From Cunninghamia lanceolata (taxonomy: Eukaryota > Streptophyta > Pinopsida > Cupressales > Cupressaceae), in contig BSBN01000297.1 in NCBI GenBank assembly GCA_027924645.1, positions 434,001 through 498,000 on the forward strand: 64,000 nucleotides of DNA, written 5' to 3'. The translations under genes and the position numbers were made by a program. The notes under the pieces were generated by a model. The model saw only the letters and a program-made list of their open reading frames with translations. It was not told the origin of the DNA and ran no database searches. Below are positions 45,371 through 56,300 of the stretch, piece after piece. Each line of letters opens with the position of its first letter. Within the stretch, counting starts at the first letter, position 1.

Positions 45371-47355
45371 TGTAATATGCTACCCCTGATTTTTTTTCCG
45401 AAATCACAAGATGACAACACTGAATGTTATGAGCAGATTCCTCCACACTCTTCTGATCACCCAGATCCTGATGTGGGCAAGGTGAGTGCATACAAGTGCT
45501 TTAGAGTTAGCATTCAAATCATAATCAAACTAAAGTAACAATCTTCCACTTATTCAGTGGGAAGAACAAGAAAGGTAAACCAGGTGCATCCACTTATTCA
45601 GCGAGAACCTGAGCTATGCATGAAAAGTAAATCCAGGTGCAACCACTTATTCAATAGGAACCTGAGCTTGAAGTACTGAAAGGAAAGGTACATCCACTTA
45701 TTCAGTGGGAAGCCATTACAAAGCAAAATAGAACTAGTCTAATTGGCACATCCACTTATTCAGTGGGAAGCCATTACACATTCAAATCAGCTTATAACCA
45801 TGAAGTCCCTCAAGCTGGGATGCATAAGGTTAGCTCCATAAACCCCACTCTCATATATGATTTGATGATATCAATATTGCATTTCAAATACAAAACAACA
45901 AGAATAATAGAATGCATTCAAACAGAGTTATACCATAGCAGGCACTGCTGTCTTATATCAGCACTCAGGGCAGGCTCTAATGCTGCTGTACGACGGTCCT
46001 GGGCTGCAAGGAACTCAAAACCCAAACACCAAAACTTACTAAGCTGACATTACATCATATTCCTCATGCTAGGGGCTGTCATTGATACCTATTGCACATC
46101 ATATATCAGACAATCTGCAGTCCTGAAACCTCACGCTGAGCTGCCAACAGTACGACCCTGTCAGCTGGTATGGCAAGGTACAGCAGGGTCCAAACAACAT
46201 CAAAGCTCATGAAAATAGCCCAGACTTGGTCACTTCCAATGTGACAACAATGGGTAGTCTTTAGTCTCAACAATACAAACATGATAACTTCAAACAATCC
46301 ACTTCCTCACACATGTGCACAGCCTGGTAGAGAAGGTATGACCAAGTTTTAGGAGCTCAAACACAACTGGAAAAGGTCTGCAATCTGCTCAGAACTATAT
46401 ATCAGCCATGTACAAATAGATTCCAACCTTCAATGATGCAAAACAAACACTTTGATCACTACCACTTCAAAACACTAGCAACAATATAGCTGGTATTGTA
46501 CGACCAGCTATGAAAAACCAATGAACAACCAACCAAACTCCAAAATCTCACTCCAACTCTAACACTCAAACCTATAATGTATTCATTCCAAATTGATCAA
46601 AAACAATCGAATTCCATTGATGGCTTTGTGCAACTCCTGCAAGTGAAGTTACCTCTTCCAGCTAGGGTGGATATCTCACCACCAAAACTAGACTTCTTCA
46701 AGAGAGTTTTCGTTCTCAAGAAGGATGATCTTACAGATTCATTCCTGCAACATAACAATATCTCAACAAGCATAAAGAGCCAAATAAGCTCTCAACTCCC
46801 TTTTATAGGCACTTTTTAGGGGTTTGCACAATAAAATGAATTATAAATTAGAGAAATATACTTTTCCCCACAAACTCCAATATTTCATCACTTTAGCTCA
46901 CACTTTTATGTGCCTAAATAAAAGATTAACTTTTCCCCTTTTCAATGAGCTATCATACCCTTGTACTTTATAATTTTTTGCCAACTTATAAGTCTAAGTG
47001 CAAATTATATGTTTTTTTGTGGAAAATCCCAAACTTCACCAAAATACTAAATAAACTACATCAATATGCTCCATAGAGTTTGGGATGAATAACGATGCCT
47101 TCCGGTTGACTTTCTAAAAATAGACGGCTTCTCCAAGAATCTTGGAGAGCAATCCGAGAAGCCGAACAAACTTCCGAAAGTTGCAGTCATCCTGAAACAT
47201 CACTGAGCTCAAAACCAACATCAGATACCAACAAGAATACTAAACCAAAGATCTTCACGAAGGGGAACCCCTTACCATACCACATAGCCTATCGGGATTC
47301 CAGAAAATAGGCTATCGGACCCACAATTGACTAGGCTGAAAAAGGGAACATTACA
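45371..47355 (-). repeat. G2 LTR, 3' side in element orientation
   Basis: Long LTR with TG...CA ends. Near its left end (45545-45765) five copies of CCACTTATTCAGTGG or close variants occur. An ORF in this LTR (45763-46047) recurs in the other copy because the LTRs are duplicates. Confidence 0.93.
45545..45765. repeat. Five spaced copies of the palindromic motif CCACTTATTCAGTGG
   Basis: Copies begin at about 45546, 45590, 45642, 45691 and 45750, each within TCCACTTATTCAGTGGGAA or a variant. CCACT and AGTGG are complementary, giving a 5-bp stem and 5-base loop. The other LTR has a similar set at about 53510-53695. Possibly regulatory, or just a slipped tandem block. Confidence 0.8.
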
Positions 47356-47372
47356 ATCCCCCCTCCTTGAAA
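47356..47372 (-). promoter_or_regulatory. G2 polypurine tract
   Basis: On the minus strand TTTCAAGGAGGGGGGAT directly precedes TGTAATGTTCCC of the 3' LTR, a standard plus-strand primer site. Confidence 0.85.
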
Positions 47373-47573
47373 TTGCTTGTCCTCAAGCAATTGCAAGATA
47401 GGATAACCAAACATCATCATCCAATACCCTCAAGTGCATCTTCTCATAAGATTGTCCTCATGTGTTAACCTCCATAGTAACCAAGTAGAAGATAACCTTT
47501 CGTGATGTTTCAGGGTATCCCACTGAAATCTCCATACTCCACTTAATGCAAGGAAGGATGGAATATCACTCTC

Positions 47574-48226
47574 CTACATCTGAAGCCTCACTTCATCATC
47601 CATCCAAAGTATAGGAGCCCAAACTATGGTCAACATGTGGCTGTCCCAAAGAGTTAACAACAATTCATAACCTGATTTTATCAATTTCATGGCTTTAGAA
47701 TGAGGACAGCAGCTGTACAAGACAAATCTCCATGTTTGATTTTGAAAAGTGAGCATTAGAATGCTCAAATCCATCTTAGGAAAAGCTGGAAGTGACTTCC
47801 TCATATCTTCCAATTGAAAACTCCTCCTTCCCAAGTTGGAAATACTTGGCCACACCTCATAAGTTAATACAAACTCAGGTTTGAAGTGGCTGGTCTGCAA
47901 CAAAACAGCCAAGTTAGAATTGAAAATTTGATCCCTTTCACTTCAAGGTACATCCTTCTGATCTCCATAACCTTCCAACATATTTTGTTGGTGATTTCTC
48001 TACTGATTAATAAGTAATGGAGCAGCTCTAACCAACCTGTCCTGCTCACTTTCTTCATTACTTTGGATATTATCATCAAAGGGAACCTCCAATGCATCAA
48101 TATTTTTGCTATCAATATGAAAAAGTGCATCATTTTCCAAATCATCCTCCTACTGTCCCTGAAAATCAGAAACAACTTCCCCTTTATTTTCTTGCACCTT
48201 CACTATATCATCATCAATGTTCAAAG
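47574..48226 (-). pseudogene. G2 region downstream of protease: acidic, unidentified
   Basis: On the minus strand, from the transposon edge, an acidic frame (LNIDDDIVKVQENKGE, then an Asp/Glu-rich stretch) leads through stops into ILMLTFQNQTWRFVLYSC and WMDDEVRLQM, ending at 47574. Setting aside the transposon, the protease-side text (ETMIDEKP) continues in frame into LNIDDD. No polymerase or integrase motif is present. The domain is not recognised. Confidence 0.55.
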
Positions 48227-49333
48227 GTTTTTCACTAAGTAGCCGAATCAGCACCTCACCCTGGGGATTTCGGGTACAGGTACGCTCTGGAAACCCTACA
48301 GAATTGCCTAGGGTTCAATTTTTTTACACCAGAAATGATTTGTCCTGTTTCCTCCCGTTTTTGCCTGTTTCAGATGCTAAGGTCGCGTTTTTAGAAGGAA
48401 TCCGGCGCCAGAAGTTAGAACCCTATGCGACCAGGAAGGATAAAAATATGAAAATAGAAAAAACCCTAGGTGACCAAGAAGGAGGACTTTGCTGCGGAGG
48501 AGGGAGGAGTTTGTTGCCACGGAGAAGGGAGGAAGGAGTTTGCTGCACGACGGGAGGAGGAAAATTTTTTACGATTTTTTTTCTTATTTTATGTTTGTCT
48601 AATTTTTATTTAGTTTTTATATTTGATTTTTATTATAGTATAGCTATAGCATGTATTTTATAATATTAGGCGCCGATAGGAACAACCGATGAGTTTAGAT
48701 AATTTTCGAGCGTGAGTTTTTTTTACGGTGTGAGACAATTTTCTGAGCACTATAATGCTCACATATAAAAGCCTATTTGCTAATTAGTTTATTTAATAAT
48801 TAATTATATATTTATAATTTTATTATTATACAATCTATGACTATATAGTGTGATAATAAATTATATATTATATATTTATTATAGTATAATATAATAATAA
48901 TACATAATTATAGATTATATTTATTATAATATTATTTAAAGTCTATAATTTTGTAATTTAAATTTTATATTATAGACTATATTTAAATTTAATTAAATTG
49001 AATATATTTTATAAATTGTGTTTATTATTTACATAATATATTATATAATTTAATTAAATTAATGTTATAGATTGTATTTAAATTTTTTAATTTTAACATA
49101 ATAATAATTTAATAATATAATATTAAATATTTCAAACAATTTAAGTTCAAATGCTATTTTTGAATTTTTATAAATTATTTATTATTAAATACTATTAAAA
49201 ATTTATTAGCATATTTATAACTTATATTAAAATTTTAAAACTACTATTTCAAAAATTAATTAATAATATAGGGTGGTTGGGTGGGCACCCAATCCAAGCA
49301 TAATTGGATGGGTCGTTGCCATAAGGATTTATT

Positions 49334-50666
49334 ATGGCGAACTTCTATGTAATAAACCTTCATGACGGCATTCATGATCCGGAGATACTTCCCTCCCTTG
49401 CTGAGCTCACAGACCTTCGAAGTGAGCCGTCGCACACGTTACTTTCGCCAATCTTTCCAAGTAATAATTATAAGCATGGGTTAAATGAATGCGTTCCCTC
49501 CTTGGTGCAGACAGAAAGCCTTCATCGTAGTTGTCGCCTTACTTCCAGCCCGAGCGGTCCTTGGCTGTTTTCATCGGTGGCAGTAGTGGATAGTATGGAG
49601 AAGGGTTCAGGCTTCATCGCTAAGATTTCGGTGCATGGGTTGATTAACTTGGGAATTTCGACCCCTATACAGCTGGAGAGTTCAGTTCGACAGATGGCAT
49701 TTAAAGGCACTGTTACTGATTTAAGGCTAAAACGCATCCTGCGAAGGCATGAAGGCCTTCTCCTCCCGACAGTCAAGATTATCTTGGGGGTGGATTTTCT
49801 GGCAGCAGATGAGTTTTATAGGGTGGATTCCCACATCCCGTCTCATTTCTTAGCTTCAATCCTGGACGCAAGGGTGTCTATAGAGGCGGCGAAACTCATC
49901 ATGACCAAACTGTTCAAGCCGGAAATCCTTTGGGGCCTCAATGCCATTCTTGAGGCGGTCATTCCTGTTAGGGTTAGCCGGCAGAAGATATCAATTAAAT
50001 GCAAATAAAGATTAAACAGAGAAATGGAAATACACAGAATTAATAACAGCGAGAGACAAGATTTAACGTGGTTCACCCAAACTCGGGCTACATCCACCAA
50101 ACAGAGAGTCCAATATTATTATCCAGTAAATCAAAACGATTACAATCAGCAATCCCTGCAACTCAATACCGCTGCAAATGCTACAATACAATACCCAAAC
50201 CCTAACCCTTGGCCGCTTTTTATCAAGCCTTTTTGTCGGTTACAAAAATTAGGGTTTTCTTATGTTGGTCATAAAAAAAATAGGATTTTTTAAGTCGGCC
50301 CTAAAAAAATTTTCTCGGGGGCTACCGCCCCCGAACCCCTGCTTGGGGCCCGGCTCGGCCCCAAACCCCAACGAGGATACATGGCTAGTGTACAATACTT
50401 TCCTGATCAGTCGCCACCTACCAACAATTCCAGGGGTAGGTATTCCTCGACCAAAAGACATTGCCGCTCATACAGACCCTCTGGAGGTGACAAAGGTCCT
50501 GCCATTCATCCTCGACCTGAAAGGCATGGCGTTGGTAGAGCACCAGGATCGAGTCCTCCAGGCCTTCGGTTTTCTACAGAGCATCCTGCAAGAGGTCGTG
50601 GACTCTGGGGAAGGGGTTTGGGTGGACAGGCTGCATGCTATGGCTGTGGAGCTTGGTCTCTTCTGA
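49334..50666 (+). pseudogene. Unidentified ORF of about 289 codons, split by a solo LTR
   Basis: From ATG 49334 the frame is open to 49965. After the solo LTR and one TSD copy, the same frame resumes at 50432 and stops at 50664-50666. No stop lies in either half, so the only lesion is the LTR. Features: a hydrophilic N terminus, VVDSMEKGSGFIAKISVHGL, LRLKRILRRHEG, DSHIPSHFLASILDARVSIE and a helical C terminus ending LHAMAVELGLF. I recognise no catalytic motif, signal peptide or zinc ligand pattern. Function unknown. It has about the same length as LINE-A ORF3, without visible sequence similarity. Confidence 0.65.
49961..50431 (-). repeat. Solo LTR with 5-bp TSD ATTCC
   Basis: On the minus strand the LTR (50426-49966, 461 bp) begins TGTTGGTAGGTGG and ends GGCTAACCCTAACA. 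ATTCC lies at 49961-49965 and 50427-50431. It contains a GC-rich hairpin, GGGGGCTACCGCCCCC, near 50316-50332, and GTGGTTCACCCAAACTCGGG on the plus strand, a phrase shared with plant copia-type LTRs. The interior was removed by LTR recombination. Confidence 0.92.
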
Positions 50667-51237
50667 CTTTTCAAATGGTTTAAATCCTCAGTTCGGTGGG
50701 CCCTTTACCAGTAAGTTTGTCAATAATACAATCATATTCAGAATAGTAAGCCTAATGGCTAATTTTGTAAAGTTCCAATAGGCTCTAGGAAAGGTTTTAG
50801 GGGTTTTTTGTCAGACTGGCTGTTGCAGGTAAACTGCGTATAGGCACCTGCTTGTTCATACTTTCTCCTGATCAATACAATACTTATATTTACGAATCAA
50901 AAAAAAAAATTAATTAATAATATAATAATAGTATTTAAATTTATTAATTGAATTTGTTGTAGACAGGGTACAATGGCAGTCACTTTTGTTTAGCATATGT
51001 ATGATATGTCTTATTCTGAATTTAATTCTTGTTTTTAGGTTGCAACTATGTATATATTTATGTTTTTTTTGGGTACCGACGTACCCAAGCCCCCAAAAAA
51101 TTCTTTCGTACTGGCATACCGTACCCACGTACCAATACCCGTACCCTACTCGATTCGGCAACTTAGGTTTTTCATCAATCATTGTCTCCACATTCCACTC
51201 AAAAACAGGATTGTGATGAATCAAATCAGCTCCTATA

Positions 51238-53252
51238 TCATAAGAGTGGATTGACAAAAGAGAGAAAATCAGAATTATACCCTTGACTTACCACTTTTGA
51301 ATGCAAAACAAGTTCTGATTTTGACTTCCCAATTGCTGTTTTGCAAACTCCAACAAGCTCCACATCATCTTTTGGAGGCTTTCCAAGCAAACTATTGTGG
51401 GATTCATCACTTTGTTCATCCAATCCGGCATGCACATCAGCACAAGGTTCTTTCTCCATTCTCTTTGCAATAGGAGCTCGAGATTTACCATTAGTCATTC
51501 CCCTCAAAACCACAGTCTTACCATCAGCTTGAAATTTGAGTTCCATGGTTTGAAGGTTCAAGGATATCTCTCCCAAGATTTTAACCACTGAATGCCCAAG
51601 ACTATCTCAGAATTTCCAATGCTAACTACATGGAAAACATCCTTTACCTCATAATTTCCTAATTGGAGACTCAAGTTTGGAATTCTTCTTGTGCATTGGA
51701 TAGTAAACCCATCAGCCACAATAACATTGAATCCCTTAAATTCTTCAGTTTGAAGGCCTCTTCTCGCCACCACTCCTTCGTCAATGAAGTTGTGTGTGGC
51801 ACCAGTATCAGTAAGATCAGTAGTTCGTTGCCCACACAACACACCACGAACCTTAAAAGGATCATTCTCAGGTTGGCTAGATATCCTGCCAAAGATACCA
51901 TCATTAACCTTGCTCTTGTTAGACCCTTCTAGAACTTCATCTTCATCACTGGACTCTGAATCAGTGTGTTGATCTAAATTTTCTGATTCTGATTCAGCAG
52001 TCACATAGGCTTCTAACTGATGAGCCTTGCCCTTTTCCTAACACTTGTGTCCAAGAATCCAAGGCTCCCTACAAGTGTAACATAATTTCTTTCTTCTTAG
52101 CTCATTCTGGAGCTCATCATCCACCTTTGGAGCATTGGGTTTAGGCTGTGATTGTTCTTTTTGCAAGTGCTTCTTGTCTTCCCTCTTGTCATTCTTCTTA
52201 TCAAAGACTGTCTTGGTCTGAAATTTACTCTTAGGGGCTGTAAATTCCATGTTTCTGGCCTTTTTGATGGTTTCTTGTAATGACTTAGACTCCAAAGCCT
52301 TCACCCAACCTCTCAACGGTTCCATCAACCCCTCAACAAAGAGGTAAGTAAGCCTCCCTTCGGACACATCAGTCAACATCATAGCTATTCTTTGGAAATT
52401 TGCAATGTAGGCATCCATCGTATCTTTTTGCCTAACACGGGCCAGCTTCCTGAAGTAACTCTCAGGATCATGCTTGTCAAAGTGATCGATGAGTCTTTGA
52501 GTGAAGTCTTCATATGATGTGATGAGGCTATGACCTTGAGTGATCATGCCATGAGTCCACCATTTGTGAGCATCAGCATCAAGATGTGGAGAGGTAAACT
52601 TGATTGAATCACCTTCCAACATTGGGTTCAAGCACAGGTAGTTGTCTAACTTTTGAACCCATGCCCTAGTAGTGCATTTTGATGATCCATCAAAAGATGG
52701 TAGAGGCACCTTTCCAAGCTTCTGCTGAAGGTCCTGATTCTAGATCTTGGGCCTATTCTGATACTTAATTTGGCAAAAGTCATGAAGTGTCATAGCATTT
52801 TGAAATTCTTCACCCAATGATAGCCACTCTTGCTGGTAATCAGCAAAGCTCTCCGCTACAAATTTCTGTCCTCCACCTTGGTTTTACTGCTGCCCCAAGA
52901 AAATAGGCATCATAGGCCTAGCTATTGAGGCCCGAGTGATTCTAGTGTTGTTGGCTTGATTGTTTGCATCGTTGGAGTTGCTAGCATCTCCATTGTTCAC
53001 ATTAATTCCACTATTCCGGGGAGTCTCACCACCCATGCTCGGATTCACCAACTGAGCCAACAGTCTAGTCATTTGCTGATTACTCCTCACTAACTCTTGC
53101 TGCCCTCTAGCAAGATCATTCAGGATGTCCCTGGTACTGGGATCTTGTGGTGGTCTGTCACCCATAATGTTCTCTTCCTCAGTCTCTATGTCAATCTGAT
53201 ACCTTCTTCTGTATGTGATGAAATCAACTTCTTCTGGATTCATCAAAGGCAC
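51238..53252 (-). pseudogene. G2 gag-protease
   Basis: Minus-strand frame from about 53252 (or the internal ATG of MGDRPPQDPSTRDILNDLAR, about 53165) to 51558, then a one-frame shift to 51238. Gag includes RAWVQKLDNYLCLNPMLEG and a knuckle, CYTCREPWILGHKC (C-x2-C-x7-H-x-C). A TAG at 52038 lies right after the knuckle. The protease (about 51900-51800) has LTDTGATHNFIDEG with an intact DTG. A Lys/Asp-rich tail follows (GKPPKDDVELVG). Resembles gag-protease of G1 and G4. Further in-frame stops lie at about 52880 and 52740. Confidence 0.9.
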
Positions 53253-53322
53253 ATGCAGACAAATTGATTCTCAACTCTGAACGCTCAACTGAGGGATGAC
53301 CAATAGGCTGGCAGGAATACTA

Positions 53323-53334
53323 GCTCTGATACCA
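53323..53334 (-). promoter_or_regulatory. G2 primer binding site, initiator Met tRNA
   Basis: On the minus strand TGGTATCAGAGC, a perfect match to the plant initiator-Met site, lies one base after the LTR end. Confidence 0.92.
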
Positions 53335-53335
53335 C

Positions 53336-55310
53336 TGTAATATGCTACCCCTGATTTTTTTTTTGAAATCACAAGATGACAACACTGAATGTAATGAGCA
53401 AATACCTCCACACTCTTCTGATCACCCAGATCTCGATGTGGGCAAGGTGAGAGCATACAAGTGCTTCAGAGTTAGCATTCAAATCATAATCAAACTGAAG
53501 TAACAATCTTCCACTTATTCAATGGGCATCCACTTATTCAATGGGAAGAACAAGAAAGGTAAACCAGGTACATCCACTTATTCAGCGGGAACCTGAGCTA
53601 TGCATGAAAAGTAAATCCAGGTGCATCCACTTATTTAGCAGGAACCTGAGCTTGAAGTACTGAAAGGAAAGGCACATTCACTTATTCAGTGGGAAGCCAT
53701 TATACATTCAAATCAGCTTATAACCATGAAGTCCCTTAGGCTGGGATGCATAAGGTTAGCTCCATAAACCCCACTCTCATATATGATTTGATGATATCAA
53801 TATTGCATTTCAAATACAAAACAACAAGAATAATAGAATGCATTCAAACAGAGTTATACCATAGCAGGCACTGTTGTCTTATATCAGCGCTTAGGACAGG
53901 CTCTAATGCTGCTGTACGGTGGTCCTACGCTGCAAGGAACTCAAAACCCAAACACCAAAACTTACTAAGCTGACATTACATCATATTCCTCATGCCAGGC
54001 ACTGTCATTGATACCTATTGCACAACATATATCAGACAATCTACAGTCTTGAAACCTCATGCTGAGCTGCCAACAGTACAACCCTGTCAGCTGGTATGGC
54101 AAGGTACGACAGGGTCCAAACAGCATCAAAGCTCATGAAAATAGCCCAGACTTGGTCTCTTCCAATGTGCCAACAATGGGTAGTCTTCAGTCTCAGCAAT
54201 ACAAACAGGATAACTTCAAACAATCCACTTCCTCACACATGCGTACGACTTGGTAGAGAAGGTACGACCAGGTTTTAGGAGCTCAAACACAGCTGGAAAA
54301 GGTCTGCAATTTGCTCAGAACTATATATCAGCCATGTACAAATAGATTCCAACCTTCAATGATGCAAAACAAACACTTCAACCACTACCACTTCAAAACT
54401 CTAGCAACGGTACAATTGGTACTGTACGGCCAGCTATGGAAAAGCAATGAACAACCAACCAAACTCCAAAATCTCTCTCCAACTCTAACACTCAAACCTA
54501 TAATGTATTCATTCCAAACTGATTAAAAACAATCAAACTCCATTGATGGCTCTGTGTAACTCCTGCAAGTGAAGTTACCTCTTCCAGCTAGGGTGGATAT
54601 CTCACCACCGTAACTAGACTTCTTCAAGGGAGTTTTCGTTCTCAAGAAGGATGAAGATTTTGCAGGTTCATTCCTGCAGTATAACAATATCTCAACAAGC
54701 ATAAAGAGCCAAATAAGCTCTCAACTCCCTTTTATAGGCACTTTTTAGGGGTTTGCACAATAAAATGAATTATAAAATAGAGAAATATATTTTTCCCCAC
54801 AAACTCCAATATTTCATCACTTTAGCTCACACTTTTATGTGCTTAAATAAAAGATTAACTTTTCCCCTTGCCAATGAGCTATCATACCCTTGTACTTTAT
54901 AATTATTTGCCAACTTATAAGTCTAAGTGCAAATAATTAACTATTAGCTCATTAAAATATATGTTTTTTTGCGGAAAATCCCAAACTTCACCAAAATGCT
55001 AAATAAACTGCACCAACATGCTCCACAGGGTTTGGGATGAATAACGATGCCTTCCGGTTGACTTTCAAAAAATAGATGGCTCCTCCAAGAATCTTGGAGA
55101 GCAATCTGGGAAGCCGAACAAATTTCTAAAAGTTGTATAGTCATCCTGAAACATCACCGAGCTCAAAACCAACATCAGATACCAACAAGAATACTGAACC
55201 AAAGATCTTCACGAAGGGGAACCCCTTACCATACCACATAGCCTATCGGGATTTCAAAAAATTAGGCTATCGGGCCCACAGCTGACTAGGCTGAAAAAGG
55301 GAACATTACA
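53336..55310 (-). repeat. G2 LTR, 5' side in element orientation
   Basis: Homologous to 45371-47355 along its length with scattered substitutions and short indels. The palindromic motif block recurs at about 53510-53695 with one extra copy. Confidence 0.93.
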
Positions 55311-55534
55311 CAGGGGAGAGGGATCACTTGCACCTAACCAAAGCAAGGTATGGGCATCCATGAAAGCATAAAGAATAGAGGAAATTTGACCCGGTCAGGG
55401 AATGGTAATGTATCCAAATTTCGAGTAACACCACAAATAGGCTTCTAAAATTTCAAGATAGTTATTAGAAATAGGTGATTCCTCCAAGGAAGGATTGGGT
55501 GCATTGTCAATTAGATGGGTCGGCTTAGCTTGAT

Positions 55535-56300
55535 ATGCAGCAATGGCTGGATGAAGTGAAATCAGATCTTCAATCGATATTGCGGTCGTATGATATGTTG
55601 ACTTGCATTTTCAGTTCACCAAAGGAATTGTTGAAAAAGTGTGAAGATGCTTACGTTCCTCGAATTCTTTCCATTGACCCTTACCATTTTGGAAAGCAGG
55701 AGCTCAGAGAAATGGAAAGATTCAGAGGCAAGGCAATATGTAGAGAGGTTGTAAGAATTCTGAGCAAATCTGGTAATTTCGACTTTAGCTTCAACCCAGC
55801 GATTGATAAAATTTTTAGTAAGATAGGCAAGATATTGTGTTGCTATGGTAAGGAAATACCCTACAATGGAGAGACGATGGAGATTTTCAGTTTCCGGAAA
55901 GGTTGCATCCCATTTTCAGACATAAATCCAAGCATCATGTGGTGAAGTCCGCGATCATGAGGGATTTGATTAAATTAGTCAGATACCACTCTTTGTCTTG
56001 AAAGAAGTTGTTGCTATGAAGAGGGGAGGTTCCTTTGAAGACTCCAATTTTAAACTCCAAATATTGCTTAAGGCTGTGTTCAATACCTAAACCAGAAATA
56101 TCTTAAACATCGTTCCTAGAGGTGAGTATACTCCTATACAATTACTCCTAAAATAGTATTAAATTCTGAGTTAGTCACTCACGCAGTTGAAGATAAGTAA
56201 TCTAGGTTGATCTCTGCTCATGGGTATGGTATCAATAAGGTCGTTAGTATTTGGAGGAGTCTGGCCTTACATTTTCCAGTTGCTTTTGTTTAAAAGTTTC
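55535..56300 (+). pseudogene. DUF247 (UPF0481) protein gene relic
   Basis: A frame at 55535-55945 reads WLDEVKSDLQSIL, then CIFSSPKELLKKCEDAYVPR with ILSIDPYHFGKQELREMERF, the N-terminal signature of plant DUF247 proteins (Y-x-P-x2-xSIGPYH-x-GK-x2-L-x2-ME). After a stop and a frame change, 55985-56160 has IPLFVLKEVVAMKRG and NIVPRGEYTPIQL, later parts of the same family. Family members are plant-specific membrane-linked proteins of about 400-500 residues. Here perhaps half is recognisable and broken, and the C-terminal hydrophobic segment was not found. Confidence 0.7.

Larger units (their letters stand above)
49251..50924 (+). mobile_element. LINE-type retroposon with 20-bp TSD, carrying an unknown ORF
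   Basis: The same 20 bases occur at 49251-49270 and 50905-50924. The inserted body starts GGGTGGTTGGG and ends in an A run, so it was integrated by target-primed reverse transcription. Without the solo LTR it is about 1.17 kb: a leader of about 63 bases, one ORF of about 289 codons, a 3' UTR of about 230 bases and the tail. It could be the 5'-truncated end of a LINE whose last ORF is this protein, or a retrocopy of a host mRNA. The GGG start, as in LINE-A, and the unusually neat leader plus ORF layout leave both open. Confidence 0.85.
48227..51174. mobile_element. DNA transposon, 8-bp TSD, non-autonomous, nested in G2
   Basis: The ends at 48235 and 51166 are inverted copies: CTAAGTAGCCGAATC on the left and, on the complement of the right end, CTAAGTTGCCGAATC (one mismatch in 15). 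GTTTTTCA lies at 48227-48234 and 51167-51174. Just inside both ends are GGTACxGGTACG-like words. Eight-base TSDs fit hAT-like elements. No transposase was seen; a frame at 48217-48663 crosses the edge and is not a domain I recognise. Without the nested retroposon it is about 1.3 kb, with a very AT-rich right half. Confidence 0.8.
45366..55315 (-). mobile_element. G2: Ty3/gypsy element, gag and protease only, TSD CAGGG
   Basis: LTRs at 45371-47355 (1985 bp) and 53336-55310 (1975 bp) begin TGTAATATGCTACCCCTG and end GGGAACATTACA on the plus strand. CAGGG lies at 45366-45370 and 55311-55315. The minus-strand order is LTR, primer site, gag, protease, an acidic and unidentified region, polypurine tract, LTR. 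Without the transposon at 48235-51166 the interior is only about 3.0 kb, and no reverse transcriptase, RNase H or integrase is visible. The gag-protease part resembles G1 and G4, so the missing enzymes were probably supplied by a related element. Confidence 0.93.

Noticed and set aside
45545..45765. Regularly spaced repeats resembling a CRISPR array
   Set aside because: This is a plant LTR with variable spacing, diverged units and no cas genes, repeated in the partner LTR.
45763..46047. ORF that seems conserved with 53746-53973
   Set aside because: The two are the same part of the G2 LTR pair. The similarity comes from LTR duplication, not protein selection.
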